Assembly (NCBI GenBank): GCA_021733645.1
Contig: JAHREJ010000019.1
Location: 1-64,000, forward strand
Direction of reading: 5' to 3'
Source: Bacillus subtilis subsp. subtilis
Lineage (GTDB): Bacteria; Pseudomonadota; Gammaproteobacteria; Xanthomonadales; Xanthomonadaceae
DNA length: 64,000 nt
Shown here: one piece after another, positions 33,523 through 42,384 of the stretch
How the letters are laid out: the number at the start of each line of letters is the position of its first letter
How positions within the stretch are numbered: position 1 is the first letter of the stretch
Notes under the pieces: model-generated
Seen by the model: only the letters and a program-made list of their open reading frames with translations
What the model was told of the DNA's origin: nothing
Databases searched by the model: none
Position numbers and translations under genes: made by a program

Positions 33523-34782
33523 ATGGCCAACATCCTTTCCCGTACCGCCAGCGGCCTCGCCGACTGGGTCAATGCGCGCGCCCCCGGCCTGATGCCGGTG
33601 TACCGCAAGCATGTGAGCGAGTACTACGCGCCGAAGAACTTCAATATCTGGTACTACTTCGGTTCGTTGGCGCTGCTGATCCTGGTCAACCAGATCGTGA
33701 CCGGCATCTTCCTCACGATGCACTACAAGACCAACGCGGCCGAAGCGTTCGCCTCCATCGAATACATCATGCGTGATGTCGAATGGGGCTGGCTGATCCG
33801 CTACATGCATTCCACCGGGGCCTCGCTGTTCTTCATCGTGGTGTACCTGCACATGTTCCGCGGGCTGCTGTATGGCAGCTACCAGAAGCCGCGCGAACTG
33901 GTGTGGATCCTGGGCATGCTGATCTACCTGGTACTGATGGCCGAAGCCTTCATGGGCTACGTGCTGCCCTGGGGCCAGATGTCGTTCTGGGGCGCCAAGG
34001 TGATCATCTCGCTGTTCGGCGCGATCCCGGTGATCGGCACCGGCCTGACCGAATGGATCATGGGCGATTACCTGCCCAGCGACGCCACCCTCAACCGCTT
34101 CTTCGCCCTGCACGTGATCGCCCTGCCGCTGGTGCTGTTGCTGCTGGTAGTGCTGCACCTGGGGGCGCTGCACGAGGTGGGATCCAACAACCCGGACGGG
34201 GTGGAGATCAAGAAGGGGCCCAAGGGCAACCGCTGGTCGGCCACCGCGCCCACCGACGGCATCCCCTTCCATCCGTATTACACGCTCAAGGATGGGGTGG
34301 GCGCCGGCTTCCTGCTGATCATCGCGGCCTTCATCATCTTCTTCGCGCCGGCCTTTGGTGGCCTGTTCCTGGAACATGACAACTTCACCGAGGCCAACCG
34401 CCTGGTCACCCCCGAGCACATCAAGCCGGTCTGGTATTACACCCCGTACTACGCGATGTTGCGGGTGGTACCCAACAAGCTCGGCGGGGTGCTGGTGATG
34501 TTCTCGGCCATTGCCATCCTGTTCCTGGTGCCGTGGCTGGACCGCGCGCGGGTGAAGTCCTACCGCTACCGCGGCTGGCTGTCGCGGGTGCTGCTGGGGG
34601 TGTTTGCGGTGTGCTTTGTGTGGCTGGGCGTGATCGGCTCGGGCCCGGGTACCGACGCGCACGAAACCTATGTGGGCCGCGTGCTGACCTTCCTGTACTT
34701 CGCCTTCTTCATCACCATGCCGCTATGGACCAGGCTGGACAGGACCAAACCGGTACCGGATCGGGTGACCACGCATGACTGA
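33523..34782 (+). CDS. petB: Cytochrome b subunit of the bc1 complex
   Basis: A 419-residue polytopic protein with the N- and C-terminal cytochrome b domains in one chain. Haem-ligand histidines appear in RYMHSTGASLFF, VVYLHMFRGL, LHVIALPL and VLHLGALHEVGSNNP, and the Qo-site motif is present as the PEHIKPVWYYTPYYAML segment (P-E-W-Y equivalent). ATG 33523 is preferred over a TTG at 33517. The petC start overlaps its end by 8 bp. Confidence 0.95.
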   Translation: MANILSRTASGLADWVNARAPGLMPVYRKHVSEYYAPKNFNIWYYFGSLALLILVNQIVTGIFLTMHYKTNAAEAFASIEYIMRDVEWGWLIRYMHSTGASLFFIVVYLHMFRGLLYGSYQKPRELVWILGMLIYLVLMAEAFMGYVLPWGQMSFWGAKVIISLFGAIPVIGTGLTEWIMGDYLPSDATLNRFFALHVIALPLVLLLLVVLHLGALHEVGSNNPDGVEIKKGPKGNRWSATAPTDGIPFHPYYTLKDGVGAGFLLIIAAFIIFFAPAFGGLFLEHDNFTEANRLVTPEHIKPVWYYTPYYAMLRVVPNKLGGVLVMFSAIAILFLVPWLDRARVKSYRYRGWLSRVLLGVFAVCFVWLGVIGSGPGTDAHETYVGRVLTFLYFAFFITMPLWTRLDRTKPVPDRVTTHD

Positions 34783-35521
34783 CCACTGGATTGTCCGGCT
34801 GGCCTGCGCGGCCGCCTTGATGTTGAGCAGCGCGCTGGCAGGGGCCGCCGAAGGCGGCAAGACCCTGCAGGCCGGCAACGACCTGAGTGACCGCGCCTCG
34901 CTGCAGCGTGGCGCGCAGCTCTACATGAACTACTGTTCTGGTTGCCACGCGCTGAAATACCTGCGGTATTCGCGGATGGCGCAGGACCTGGGTCTGAGCG
35001 AAGAAGAGGTCATGAACAACCTCAACTTCACCGGGACCCCGATCGGCGAGCAGATTCCGGTGAGCATGCCCAAGGCGCAGGCGGAGAAGTGGTTCGGCAA
35101 GATGCCGCCGGACCTGAGCCTGATCTCGCGGGTACGTGGCAGCGACTGGGTCTATACCTACCTCAAGTCGTTCTACGTGGACACCACGCGGCCCTTGGGC
35201 TGGAACAACAGCCTGTTCCCCAATGCCTCCATGCCCAACCCCTTGTGGGAAATGCAGGGCCTGCAGCATGCGGTGCACGGCAAGCCGGACAGCCCCGGCG
35301 CCGACCCGCCGGTGATCGGCCTGAAGATCGAACAACCTGGCAACATGGATGCGCAGCGGTACGACCAGACGGTGCGCGACATCACCAACTTCCTGGAGTA
35401 CGCCGGCGAGCCGGCGGCCCTCAAGCGCCAGAAGCTGGGCGTGTGGGTCATCCTGTTCCTGGCCCTGCTTACCTTCCTGGCATACCTGCTGAAGAAGGAA
35501 TACTGGAAGGACGTGCACTGA
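34775..35521 (+). CDS. petC: Cytochrome c1
   Basis: A 248-residue c-type cytochrome of the bc1 complex. Signal peptide ALMLSSALAGA-AEGG, haem motif CSGCH (MNYCSGCHALKYLRYSRM), probable axial methionine in the region with IPVSMPKAQAEKWFGKMPPD, and a C-terminal membrane anchor (VWVILFLALLTFLAYLLKKE) ending WKDVH. Start overlaps petB by 8 bp, so petABC is one translationally coupled operon. A GTAG palindrome follows the stop. Confidence 0.95.
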   Translation: MTDHWIVRLACAAALMLSSALAGAAEGGKTLQAGNDLSDRASLQRGAQLYMNYCSGCHALKYLRYSRMAQDLGLSEEEVMNNLNFTGTPIGEQIPVSMPKAQAEKWFGKMPPDLSLISRVRGSDWVYTYLKSFYVDTTRPLGWNNSLFPNASMPNPLWEMQGLQHAVHGKPDSPGADPPVIGLKIEQPGNMDAQRYDQTVRDITNFLEYAGEPAALKRQKLGVWVILFLALLTFLAYLLKKEYWKDVH

Positions 35522-35534
35522 GCATCCTGGCGCC

Positions 35535-35556
35535 GCCGAGCGAAGGTCGGCCCTAC
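35535..35556 (-). repeat. REP palindrome just after petC
   Basis: Minus-strand GTAGGGCCGACCTTCGCTCG plus GC, 13 bp after the petC stop. SMAG-like head with a less perfect stem. Confidence 0.55.
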
Positions 35557-35681
35557 GGCGGGTCGATCGGCCTATTGGCTTTTGTGATGGGCAGTTGCAC
35601 ACTCGGGTACTGTGACGACCGCTGGCAATGGGCTGGCGGCGCCGATACGACCGGCGGTTACCGGACGTTGGAGAGCCTTTG

Positions 35682-36317
35682 ATGGCGGCGAGCGTACGCA
35701 TGCGGAACACCCTGACGCTGTTTTCCTCGAACGACGATGTCCTGTGCCATCGCGTGCGCCTGGTACTGGCCGCCAAGGGCGTGACCTACGACTTCGTCGC
35801 CGTTGACCCGCAGAACCCGCCCGAGGATCTGATCGACCTCAATCCGTACCATTCCGTGCCCACCCTGGTGGAGCGCGAGCTGGTGCTGTATGCCGCGTCG
35901 GTGGTCAGCGAATACCTGGATGAGCGCTACCCGCATCCGCCGTTGATGCCGGTCGACCCGTTGTCGCGCGCGCGCATCCGCTTGGCGATGCTGCGCATCG
36001 AGCACGACTGGGTGCCGCAGGTGCAGGCGATCCAGTTGGGCAACAAGACCCAGGCCGAAGCCGGGCGCAAGCGCCTGAAGGAATTGCTGACCAGCGCGGT
36101 GCCATTGTTCAAGGCCAGCAAGTTCTTCCTCAATCCGGAAATGAGCCTGGCCGATTGCGCGATGGCGCCGATCATCTGGCGGCTGCAGTCGCTGGATGTG
36201 CCGCTGCCCAAGGACGGCAAGTCGATCGAAGACTACGGCAACCGCATTTTCCGCCACCCCGGCTTCATCCGCAGCCTGACCGACCAGGAAAAGAAACTGC
36301 GCGATCTGCCGGGTTGA
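35682..36317 (+). CDS. sspA: Stringent starvation protein A (GST-like)
   Basis: A 211-residue SspA with an N-terminal thioredoxin-like domain (LFSSNDDVLCHRVRLVLAAK, then NPYHSVPTLVERELVLYAAS) and a C-terminal helical domain. SspA binds RNA polymerase and shifts transcription in stationary phase; it lacks glutathione transferase activity. GGAGAG at 35670-35675 sets ATG 35682; an in-frame ATG 54 bp upstream lacks a binding site. sspB follows, as is usual. Confidence 0.92.
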   Translation: MAASVRMRNTLTLFSSNDDVLCHRVRLVLAAKGVTYDFVAVDPQNPPEDLIDLNPYHSVPTLVERELVLYAASVVSEYLDERYPHPPLMPVDPLSRARIRLAMLRIEHDWVPQVQAIQLGNKTQAEAGRKRLKELLTSAVPLFKASKFFLNPEMSLADCAMAPIIWRLQSLDVPLPKDGKSIEDYGNRIFRHPGFIRSLTDQEKKLRDLPG

Positions 36318-36387
36318 ACCGGGCGCATCGGCGCCGTCGCCGGCGCCGGTGTACTGAATGAAAACGCGGGGCTGGCGCGCGCGGAGG

Positions 36388-36417
36388 CTGACCTGCGGGT
36401 AGGCGGGCGCGTACACT
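36388..36417 (+). promoter_or_regulatory. Possible promoter before sspB
   Basis: CTGACC (36388-36393) and TACACT (36412-36417), spacing 18, lie 53 bp upstream of sspB and just before the REP element, so a transcript from here would begin near the REP hairpin. Confidence 0.35.
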
Positions 36418-36442
36418 TGTCACTACGCAATCGGATCCTTGC

Positions 36443-36465
36443 AGCCGAGCATGGCTCGGCTCTAC
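36443..36465 (-). repeat. SMAG-type REP abutting the sspB start
   Basis: Minus-strand GTAGAGCCGAGCCATGCTCG plus GCT. Only four bases (CCCC) separate it from the annotated sspB ATG, so it occupies the place of the ribosome binding site. Confidence 0.8.
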
Positions 36466-36469
36466 CCCC

Positions 36470-36913
36470 ATGACTGAAGACACTTTCCGCATGACCAGCC
36501 ACCGCCCGTACCTGTTGCGGGCCCTGGTGGAATGGATCAACGACAACGACCTGACGCCGCACATCCTGGTGGATGCCGGCATGCCGGGCGTGCAGGTGCC
36601 GCAGAGCGCGGTGAAGGACGGCCGGGTGGTGTTGAACATCGCCGAGCGCGCCGTGGTGCAGCTGCATATCGACAATGAAAGCGTGAGTTTTTCGGCGCGC
36701 TTCTCGGGCACCAGCTACCCGGTACAGGTGCCGATCTCGGCCGTGCTGGCCGTCTATGCCCGCGAAACCGGGCAGGGCATGGCATTGCCCGATGACATCC
36801 CCGGCCACGAACCGGGTCCGGAAGACGAGCTGCCGCCTGACGACAGCCCGACCCCGCCCGATGACGCGCCACCCAAGCCCAGCGGCCGCCCGCACCTGCG
36901 TGTGGTCAAGTAG
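36470..36913 (+). CDS. sspB: ClpXP protease specificity-enhancing factor SspB
   Basis: A 147-residue SspB. The globular domain begins at MTSHRPYLLRALVEWINDN and includes HILVDAGMPGVQVP, VVLNIAERAVVQL and FSARFSGTSYPVQVPISAV; the flexible Pro/Asp-rich linker and the C-terminal ClpX-binding tail RPHLRVVK are intact. It tethers ssrA-tagged proteins to ClpXP. ATG 36470 matches relatives that start a few residues before MTSHRP, but no Shine-Dalgarno is possible there because a REP hairpin ends 4 nt upstream; ATG 36491 is the alternative. The TAG stop lies inside the GTAG head of another REP. Confidence 0.9.
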   Translation: MTEDTFRMTSHRPYLLRALVEWINDNDLTPHILVDAGMPGVQVPQSAVKDGRVVLNIAERAVVQLHIDNESVSFSARFSGTSYPVQVPISAVLAVYARETGQGMALPDDIPGHEPGPEDELPPDDSPTPPDDAPPKPSGRPHLRVVK

Positions 36914-36932
36914 AGCCGGCCGTTGGTCGGCT
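36910..36932 (+). repeat. SMAG-type REP that supplies the sspB stop codon
   Basis: GTAGAGCCGGCCGTTGGTCG plus GCT. Its TAG (36911-36913) is the sspB stop. Confidence 0.85.
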
Positions 36933-36954
36933 GCTCTTCGCCCAATGCCGTGAC

Positions 36955-36977
36955 AGCCGACCAACGGTCGGCTCTAC
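36955..36977 (-). repeat. SMAG-type REP, inverted partner
   Basis: Minus-strand GTAGAGCCGACCGTTGGTCG plus GCT, forming an inverted dimer with 36910-36932 over a 22-bp spacer. The dimer can act as a large hairpin between sspB and the convergent DUF3301 gene. Confidence 0.85.
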
Positions 36978-37007
36978 CAGCGGTTCACCGGCCGGGGGCG
37001 CGCCCGG

Positions 37008-37364
37008 TTAAACGTCCTCGGCCCCGCTGGTGTCCACGCTGCGCCGGATCTCGCTGATCCGCGCTGCCGACGGCCCCACGAACGACACCAGCTCGTCGCC
37101 ACGCAGCACCATGCGGCCGCTGTGGCGGTCCACGCCGTCGTGCGAGTACTCGAACTTGAAGGTGCGCTCCCAGCCGAGCCAGCCATTGGGCTTGCGGCAG
37201 ACGCGCAGCCCGGTGGAATGCACGCTCTGGTCCAGCCACTGCACATCGGCAGCGCGGCAGGCGTTGCGGCCCAATTCGCCAGCACGCTCGGCGGCAGCGC
37301 GTGCGGAGTTCCAGAACGCGTAGGCGAACGCACCGGCAATCATCAACAGGATCAAACTGGGCAT
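37008..37364 (-). CDS. DUF3301 membrane-anchored protein
   Basis: A 118-residue protein with one N-terminal helix (LILLMIAGAFAYAFW) followed by a soluble domain containing VQWLDQSVHSTGLRVCRKPNG and FEYSHDGVDRHSGRMVLRGD, matching DUF3301 as I know it. Function is unknown. It is downstream of the DUF2272 gene on the same strand (81-bp gap) and convergent with sspB. Confidence 0.75.
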   Translation of the reverse strand: MPSLILLMIAGAFAYAFWNSARAAAERAGELGRNACRAADVQWLDQSVHSTGLRVCRKPNGWLGWERTFKFEYSHDGVDRHSGRMVLRGDELVSFVGPSAARISEIRRSVDTSGAEDV

Positions 37365-37445
37365 CGGTGACTCGGTGCGATCAAGGCGGTCGGAACCTCC
37401 AAGATGGCGACGAACCGGGCGCGGATCAAGCCTTTGCAGCGCCCG

Positions 37446-38519
37446 TCATCCGCCGTTGCGCGGCGCAACGCCCGGCCGCGGCGCTGGCGCATGCGGGGGC
37501 GCAACCGGTGCCGATCCCGGTGCCGGCAGCGGCGACGGTTGTGGCGGCGTGGACGGGCCAGGACCGGGCGTGCCGTCAGGGTTGGGTGGCACCGGTGGCA
37601 CCGGTGGCATCGGCGCTGGCAGGGCTGTTGCGGCCGTGGCCACCAGTTTCAGCAAGGCCGCCCAATCCTGGCGGTTGAAGCTGCACTCCTCCTCTCTTCC
37701 CGGCATGCAGCCCAGTTCCATGCCATCGCTGGCGTTGGCCTTGGCCGGCGGCAGTTCGATGCGGCCGCTGCGGTCCAGCGACAACTTGCGCATCGCCACG
37801 GTGTTCATCACGTTGCCGCCAATCAGGTACAGGGTGCGGTCGCCGCCGATGTTGGCGGCAATCACCACCTCGCAATGCGATTTCCAGTGCGATACCGCCC
37901 CGCTGCCCAGCGACTGCACCAGGCCGCTGTAGCTCAGGGTCTCGCGCCGGTCGCGCAGGTAGCACAGCAGGTCGCCGGGTGCCGGTTTTTCCTGCGCCGG
38001 GTCGGTCATCCGATACGGCCCGCTGTTCTGGAAGGCCGCGCGGATGTAGTCGATGTGGCGCGGCGAGCGGGTGAAGCCCGGCACGCTGGCGCGGGTCATC
38101 ACCCAGGAGATGAAGGCGGCCGACCACGGATTGTCGACCAGGAATGCGCGGCAATCGCTGTCGGTGTAGCGCGTGCCTGGCGGGGCCATGCAGCTGGATG
38201 CGCCGGGTTGGCTACCCATCGGCGACAACGTGCCGCTCTGCCGCCAGTAGCCCACCACGCGCTGCCAGGCAACCAGGCCGTTGTCGGCCAGGTGTACGTC
38301 CTCCGCTTCGGTCACGCTCAGGCTGGCCGCGCGTCCATCGCGATCAATGAAGGGGCGGTACCACAGGCGGTTTTCGTTGCAGGCGGTCTGCACGATGCTC
38401 ACTGCCAGCGGGCTCAGCCCGAAGCGCGGCGGAATATCGCAGACCTCGGCGGCGGAGGCGGTGGCCGGCAGCAGCGTCGCCAGCGGCGACAGGCATGCAA
38501 GCAGGAGCAAGGGGCGCAT
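37446..38519 (-). CDS. DUF2272 exported protein
   Basis: A 357-residue protein with signal peptide (LLLLACLSPLATLLPATASA). The DUF2272 region (about 35-270) includes WSAAFISWVMTRASVPGF, PGDLLCYLRDR and HCEVVIAANIGGDRTLYLIGGN, which resemble a CHAP/NlpC-like fold with Cys and His; a cell-wall hydrolase role is possible but unproven. The final ~75 residues are a proline-rich tail. ATG 38519 has GGAGAG 5 nt upstream; the frame continues upstream through a REP cluster and is not used. Confidence 0.75.
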   Translation of the reverse strand: MRPLLLLACLSPLATLLPATASAAEVCDIPPRFGLSPLAVSIVQTACNENRLWYRPFIDRDGRAASLSVTEAEDVHLADNGLVAWQRVVGYWRQSGTLSPMGSQPGASSCMAPPGTRYTDSDCRAFLVDNPWSAAFISWVMTRASVPGFTRSPRHIDYIRAAFQNSGPYRMTDPAQEKPAPGDLLCYLRDRRETLSYSGLVQSLGSGAVSHWKSHCEVVIAANIGGDRTLYLIGGNVMNTVAMRKLSLDRSGRIELPPAKANASDGMELGCMPGREEECSFNRQDWAALLKLVATAATALPAPMPPVPPVPPNPDGTPGPGPSTPPQPSPLPAPGSAPVAPPHAPAPRPGVAPRNGG

Positions 38520-38627
38520 GCGCGCTCTCCGGGTGGGGGCAGGGCAAGCCTCGCAGACCCGGACTGCCGATGCCGTGAAAGCAGGAAGGCAGATGCCCGC
38601 GTGGGGCGGGCATGCCCCCGCGCTCCG

Positions 38628-38650
38628 GTCGTGACGGCCGTTGGCCGGCT
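38628..38650 (+). repeat. GTCG-headed REP variant
   Basis: GTCGTGACGGCCGTTGGCCG plus GCT. Pairs with 38667-38689. Confidence 0.65.
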
Positions 38651-38666
38651 CCCCGCGATGGTCCAG

Positions 38667-38689
38667 AGCCGGCCAGCGGCCGGCACGAC
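38667..38689 (-). repeat. GTCG-headed REP variant, inverted partner
   Basis: Minus-strand GTCGTGCCGGCCGCTGGCCG plus GCT. With 38628-38650 it makes an inverted dimer over a 16-bp spacer, between nadC and the DUF2272 gene. Confidence 0.65.
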
Positions 38690-38700
38690 CTCCCCGGCAG

Positions 38701-38720
38701 GTGTCGACCGTGGTCGACAC
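38701..38720. repeat. 20-bp palindrome after nadC
   Basis: GTGTCGACC-GT-GGTCGACAC, five bases beyond the nadC stop on the minus strand. Without a T-run; could be a REP of another subfamily or a weak terminator. Confidence 0.6.
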
Positions 38721-38725
38721 ACCTC

Positions 38726-39583
38726 TCAAGCCGGCGGCGGCCCCAGCTTCAATGACAGGTCGATCGCCTGCACATGCTTGGTCAGCCCGCCAATGGAAAT
38801 GCAGTCCACGCCGTCCTCGGCGATCGCGCGCAGCCCGTCCAGGCCCACGCTGCCGGAGACTTCCAGCGGAATCGTCCCAGCGGCGATGCGCACCGCCTCG
38901 CGGCGCATGCCCGCGTCGAAATCATCGATCAGGATGCGCTCGCAGCCCACCGCCAGCGCCTCGCGCAGCTGGTCCAGGTCTTCCACCTCGACCACCAGTG
39001 GCAGTTGCGGCCACTGCGCCCGCGCCGACTGCACCGCAGCGGTCAGCGAGCCGGCCGCGCGGATGTGGTTTTCCTTCAGCATCACCGTGTCGAACAGGCC
39101 CAGCCGGTGGTTGTCCCCACCGCCGCACCGCACCGCATACTTCTGGGCCACGCGCAGCCCGGGCAGGGTTTTGCGGGTGTCCAGGATGCGGGTGCCGGTG
39201 CCGGCCACTGCGGCCACATGGCGAGCGGTCGTGGTGGCGGTACCGGACAGGGTCTGCAGGAAATTCAGCGAGGTGCGCTCGGCGCTGACCAGGCTGCGGT
39301 TACGCCCCTGCAGGATGGCCAGCACGGTGCCGGCGCTGACGTGGTCGCCCTCGGCCACCCGCCACTCGATCCGCACCTGCGGGTCCAGCGCACGATGGGT
39401 GGCATCGAACCACGGCCGGCCGGCGATCACCGCGTCCTGCTTGCATAGCAGGTAGGCGCTGTCGGGACGGTCGGGCAGCAGTGCGGCGGTCACATCACCG
39501 CTGCCGATGTCCTCGGCCAGCGCCCGTGCCACATCTGCCGCGACCCCGGCCGCATCGGGTGCGGCAAGCTCGGCCCGGCTCAT
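38726..39583 (-). CDS. nadC: Nicotinate-nucleotide pyrophosphorylase (quinolinate phosphoribosyltransferase)
   Basis: A 285-residue NadC, converting quinolinate and PRPP to nicotinate mononucleotide in NAD synthesis. Diagnostic segments are LNFLQTLSGTATTT, ILDTRKTLPGLR, KYAVRCGGGDNHRLGLFD, LKENHI and the C-terminal SGSVGLDGLRAIAEDGVD. The start ATG overlaps the stop of the Trm112-like gene (ATGA). Confidence 0.94.
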   Translation of the reverse strand: MSRAELAAPDAAGVAADVARALAEDIGSGDVTAALLPDRPDSAYLLCKQDAVIAGRPWFDATHRALDPQVRIEWRVAEGDHVSAGTVLAILQGRNRSLVSAERTSLNFLQTLSGTATTTARHVAAVAGTGTRILDTRKTLPGLRVAQKYAVRCGGGDNHRLGLFDTVMLKENHIRAAGSLTAAVQSARAQWPQLPLVVEVEDLDQLREALAVGCERILIDDFDAGMRREAVRIAAGTIPLEVSGSVGLDGLRAIAEDGVDCISIGGLTKHVQAIDLSLKLGPPPA

Positions 39584-39849
39584 TTTTCCGGGAAATCGGC
39601 GATCTGCGCGGTGGCGATGGCCTCTTCGGCCAGCAGCACCGGAATACCGTCGTCGACGCGGAACACCTGCTTGCGGTCGCGGGTCAGCAGCGCCTCGCGC
39701 AGCGCCAGTGCCTGCGGGCTGCCGTCGGCCTTCACCACGGCACCGGCGCCGATCGCGCGGTTGAGTGCTTCAAGCCCCTTGGCATCCAACAGGGACAGGG
39801 GTTGGCGGGTGTCGGGCGAACACAGCAGGTCGAGCAGCTTGCGATCCAT
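39580..39849 (-). CDS. Trm112-family small zinc-ribbon-like protein
   Basis: An 89-residue Trm112/UPF0434 (YcaR-like) protein: MDRKLLDLLCSPDTRQPL at the N-terminus and FRVDDGIPVLLAEEA near the end. Only one of the usual cysteines remains. Eukaryotic Trm112 activates methyltransferases; the bacterial role is unknown. It is translationally coupled to nadC and divergent from purE (59 bp between starts). Confidence 0.82.
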   Translation of the reverse strand: MDRKLLDLLCSPDTRQPLSLLDAKGLEALNRAIGAGAVVKADGSPQALALREALLTRDRKQVFRVDDGIPVLLAEEAIATAQIADFPEK

Positions 39850-39908
39850 GGATTCTTCGTCTTGCGTGGAAGATGGCTAGAATACGTCTTTAAGGCAGGT
39901 GACGGCCA

Positions 39909-40412
39909 ATGACCCCCAACCAATCCGCGCCGCTCGTCGGCATCGTCATGGGTTCCCGCTCCGACTGGGAAACCATGCAGCACGCCGCCCAGAAGCTGGA
40001 TGCGCTCGGTGTTCCCTACGAAGTGAAAGTGGTTTCGGCGCATCGCACGCCGGACGTGCTGTTCACCTATGCCGAACAGGCCGGTGAGCGCGGCCTGCGC
40101 GCGATCATCGCCGGTGCTGGGGGCGCGGCCCACCTGCCGGGCATGATCGCGGCCAAGACCGCCGTGCCGGTGCTGGGCGTGCCGGTGCAGTCCAAGGCCC
40201 TCAATGGCATGGACTCGCTGCTCTCCATCGTGCAGATGCCGGCCGGCATCCCGGTGGCCACCTTCGCCATCGGCAACGCGGGCGCGTCCAACGCCGCGCT
40301 GTTCGCCGCGGCCATGCTGGCCCCGGAACAGCCGGCCATCGGCGAGGCGCTTGCGGCTTTCCGCGCGCGCCAGACCGAAGACGTCATGGCCCACGACGAC
40401 CCGCGTCAATGA
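39909..40412 (+). CDS. purE: N5-carboxyaminoimidazole ribonucleotide mutase
   Basis: A 167-residue class I Pur[23 protein letters not shown] and [12 protein letters not shown] are the substrate-binding motifs, and [20 protein letters not shown] follows. It converts N5-CAIR to CAIR in purine synthesis. AGGTGA lies 8 nt before the ATG. The end overlaps purK (ATGA). A TAGAAT at about 39878-39883 in the short divergent gap may be the -10. Confidence 0.95.
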   Translation: MTPNQSAPLVGIVMGSRSDWETMQHAAQKLDALGVPYEVKVVSAHRTPDVLFTYAEQAGERGLRAIIAGAGGAAHLPGMIAAKTAVPVLGVPVQSKALNGMDSLLSIVQMPAGIPVATFAIGNAGASNAALFAAAMLAPEQPAIGEALAAFRARQTEDVMAHDDPRQ

Positions 40413-41557
40413 GCATGAAGACCGTTGGCATCCTGGGCGGTGGGCAGTTGGCACGCATGATGGTGCTCGCCGGCGCACCGCTGGGCCTGCGCTTTGAGTT
40501 GTTCGACCCGGCCGCCGACGCCTGCGGTGCCCAGGTGGCGCCGCTGCAGGTGGCCGCCTTCGAGGATGAAGCCGCGCTGGCCGCCTTCGCCGCGCGGGTG
40601 GACGTGGTCACCTTCGATTTCGAGAACGTGCCCGCGCACAGCGCCCGGTTCCTGGCCGAGCGCGTCCCGGTGTATCCCAACCCGGATGCGCTGGCCGTGG
40701 CCCAGGATCGCCTGAGCGAAAAAACCCTGTTCCAGCAGCTGGGCATCCCGCTGCCACCGTTCGCCGATATCCGCAGTCGCGACGAACTGGCCGCGCGGGT
40801 GGCCGAGTTCGGCATGCCCTGCATCGTCAAGACCCGCCGCCTGGGCTACGACGGCAAGGGGCAGTTCCGCATCCGCAGCGCCGCCGACATCGACGCCGCC
40901 TGGGCCACCCTGGGTGACTACGTCGAGAAGACCGGGCTGATCCTGGAAGGCTTCGTGGCTTTCGACCGCGAAGTCAGCGTGGTGGCCGTCCGCGGCCGCG
41001 ACGGGGAATTCCGCGCCTGGCCGGTGACCGGCAACTGGCATGTGGACGGCGTGCTGTCGGCCAGCCTGGCCCCGGCGCGATTGGACCCGGCCCAGCACGA
41101 GGCCGCCATCGGCCATGCCCGCGCGCTGGCCGAGCGGCTGGACTACGTGGGTGTGTTCGCGCTGGAGCTGTTCTGTCGGGGCGAGGAGCTGCTGGTCAAT
41201 GAGATGGCGCCGCGCGTGCACAACTCCGGCCATTGGACCATCGAAGGCAGCGAGACCTCGCAGTTCGAGAACCACCTGCGCGCCGTGCTCGGCCTGCCGC
41301 TGGGCGACACGCGCATGCTTGGCCATGCCGGCATGCTGAACTGGCTGGGCGCGATGCCCGAGGCCGGCGCGGTGCTGGGCCAGCCCGGCGGGCATTGGCA
41401 CGATTACGGCAAACAGCCGCGCGACGGTCGCAAGGTGGGGCATGCCACCCTGCGCGAGGATCACGCCGGCGTGCTGGCCGCGGCGTTGGAAGCGGTGGGC
41501 GCGCAGCTGGACCGCGCCGATCAGGTGGCTCCGGTCATCGCGGCGCTGCGCGGCTGA
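40409..41557 (+). CDS. purK: N5-carboxyaminoimidazole ribonucleotide synthase
   Basis: A 382-residue ATP-grasp enzyme making N5-CAIR from AIR, ATP and bicarbonate. [12 protein letters not shown] opens the protein; [16 protein letters not shown] is the ATP-grasp loop; [28 protein letters not shown] (cut here as [16 protein letters not shown]) is the metal-binding part. Start ATG 40409 overlaps the purE stop; ATG 40415 is possible. Confidence 0.95.
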   Translation: MSMKTVGILGGGQLARMMVLAGAPLGLRFELFDPAADACGAQVAPLQVAAFEDEAALAAFAARVDVVTFDFENVPAHSARFLAERVPVYPNPDALAVAQDRLSEKTLFQQLGIPLPPFADIRSRDELAARVAEFGMPCIVKTRRLGYDGKGQFRIRSAADIDAAWATLGDYVEKTGLILEGFVAFDREVSVVAVRGRDGEFRAWPVTGNWHVDGVLSASLAPARLDPAQHEAAIGHARALAERLDYVGVFALELFCRGEELLVNEMAPRVHNSGHWTIEGSETSQFENHLRAVLGLPLGDTRMLGHAGMLNWLGAMPEAGAVLGQPGGHWHDYGKQPRDGRKVGHATLREDHAGVLAAALEAVGAQLDRADQVAPVIAALRG

Positions 41558-41582
41558 AGCCAGCGCGCCGCCGGCATCGGGG

Positions 41583-41640
41583 GTACCGGCCGTTGGCCGG
41601 CTCCCTCAGCGCCTGGTCGCGTGCGAGCCGGCCAGCGGCG
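41583..41640. repeat. Degenerate inverted REP pair between purK and sodB
   Basis: GTACCGGCCGTTGGCCGGCT (41583-41602) and, inverted, AGCCGGCCAGCGGC (from 41626). Lies between convergent genes. Confidence 0.5.
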
Positions 41641-41684
41641 AGCAGCGTGACCTGGGCGGTCGCCGGTGAGCGTGTTGCGCGGCC

Positions 41685-42266
41685 TCAATCGCGCAACTGC
41701 GCGGCCACGAAATCCCAGTTGACCAGCTTCCAGAATCCCTCCAGATAGCGCGCCCGCTCATTCTGGTAGTCGGTGTAATACGCGTGTTCCCACACATCGC
41801 AGGCCAGCAGCGGGGTGCTCTGCCCGGTCAGCGGCGTGCCCGCGTTGCGCATGCTCTGGATCGCCAGTGCGCCGGTCGGGTGCTGCACCAGCCACACCCA
41901 GCCCGAGCCGAACAGCCCCAGCGCAGCACGGTCGAACTCCTCGCGCAGGCGGCGCACATCGCCAAAATGACGGGTCACCAGTTCGGCCAGCCGATCCTTG
42001 GGGTCGCCACCGCCGCGCGGGTGCAGGCACTGGAAGTAGAAAGCGTGGTTCCAGGCCTGCGCGGCGGCATCGAACAGGCTGCCCTGGCTTTGCCGCACGA
42101 TTTCCTCCAGCGGCAGTTCCGCCAGCTCGGTGCCTTCGATGCGTGCGTTGACCGCCTCGATGTAGGCACGGTGGTGGCGGCCGTGGTGCAGATCCAGTGT
42201 CTCGGCCGACAGGTGGGGCTGCAGGGCGGTGCGGTCGTAGGGCAGGCGAGGCAGGTCGAGGGGCAT
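41685..42266 (-). CDS. sodB: Iron/manganese superoxide dismutase
   Basis: A 193-residue Fe/Mn SOD. The four metal ligands are found in LHHGRHHRAY, WNHAFYF and ACDVWEHAYYTDY. GSGWVWLV and FWKLVNWDFV are also typical. The QSQGSLFDAAAQAWNHAFYFQCL context looks more like FeSOD. It removes superoxide in the cytoplasm. ATG 42266 is chosen over an in-frame TTG three codons upstream. Divergent from grxD. Confidence 0.9.
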   Translation of the reverse strand: MPLDLPRLPYDRTALQPHLSAETLDLHHGRHHRAYIEAVNARIEGTELAELPLEEIVRQSQGSLFDAAAQAWNHAFYFQCLHPRGGGDPKDRLAELVTRHFGDVRRLREEFDRAALGLFGSGWVWLVQHPTGALAIQSMRNAGTPLTGQSTPLLACDVWEHAYYTDYQNERARYLEGFWKLVNWDFVAAQLRD

Positions 42267-42384
42267 GGCTGGCAATGATTGGGGGCGGGGGCGCCGGAGG
42301 CGGGGCCGGAAGGCTTACAATAGCGCGGAGGGAAGTCTATCCGACCGGCCAGGCCGGGTTGTCCCACCCGCAGGGAGAGTCGTT

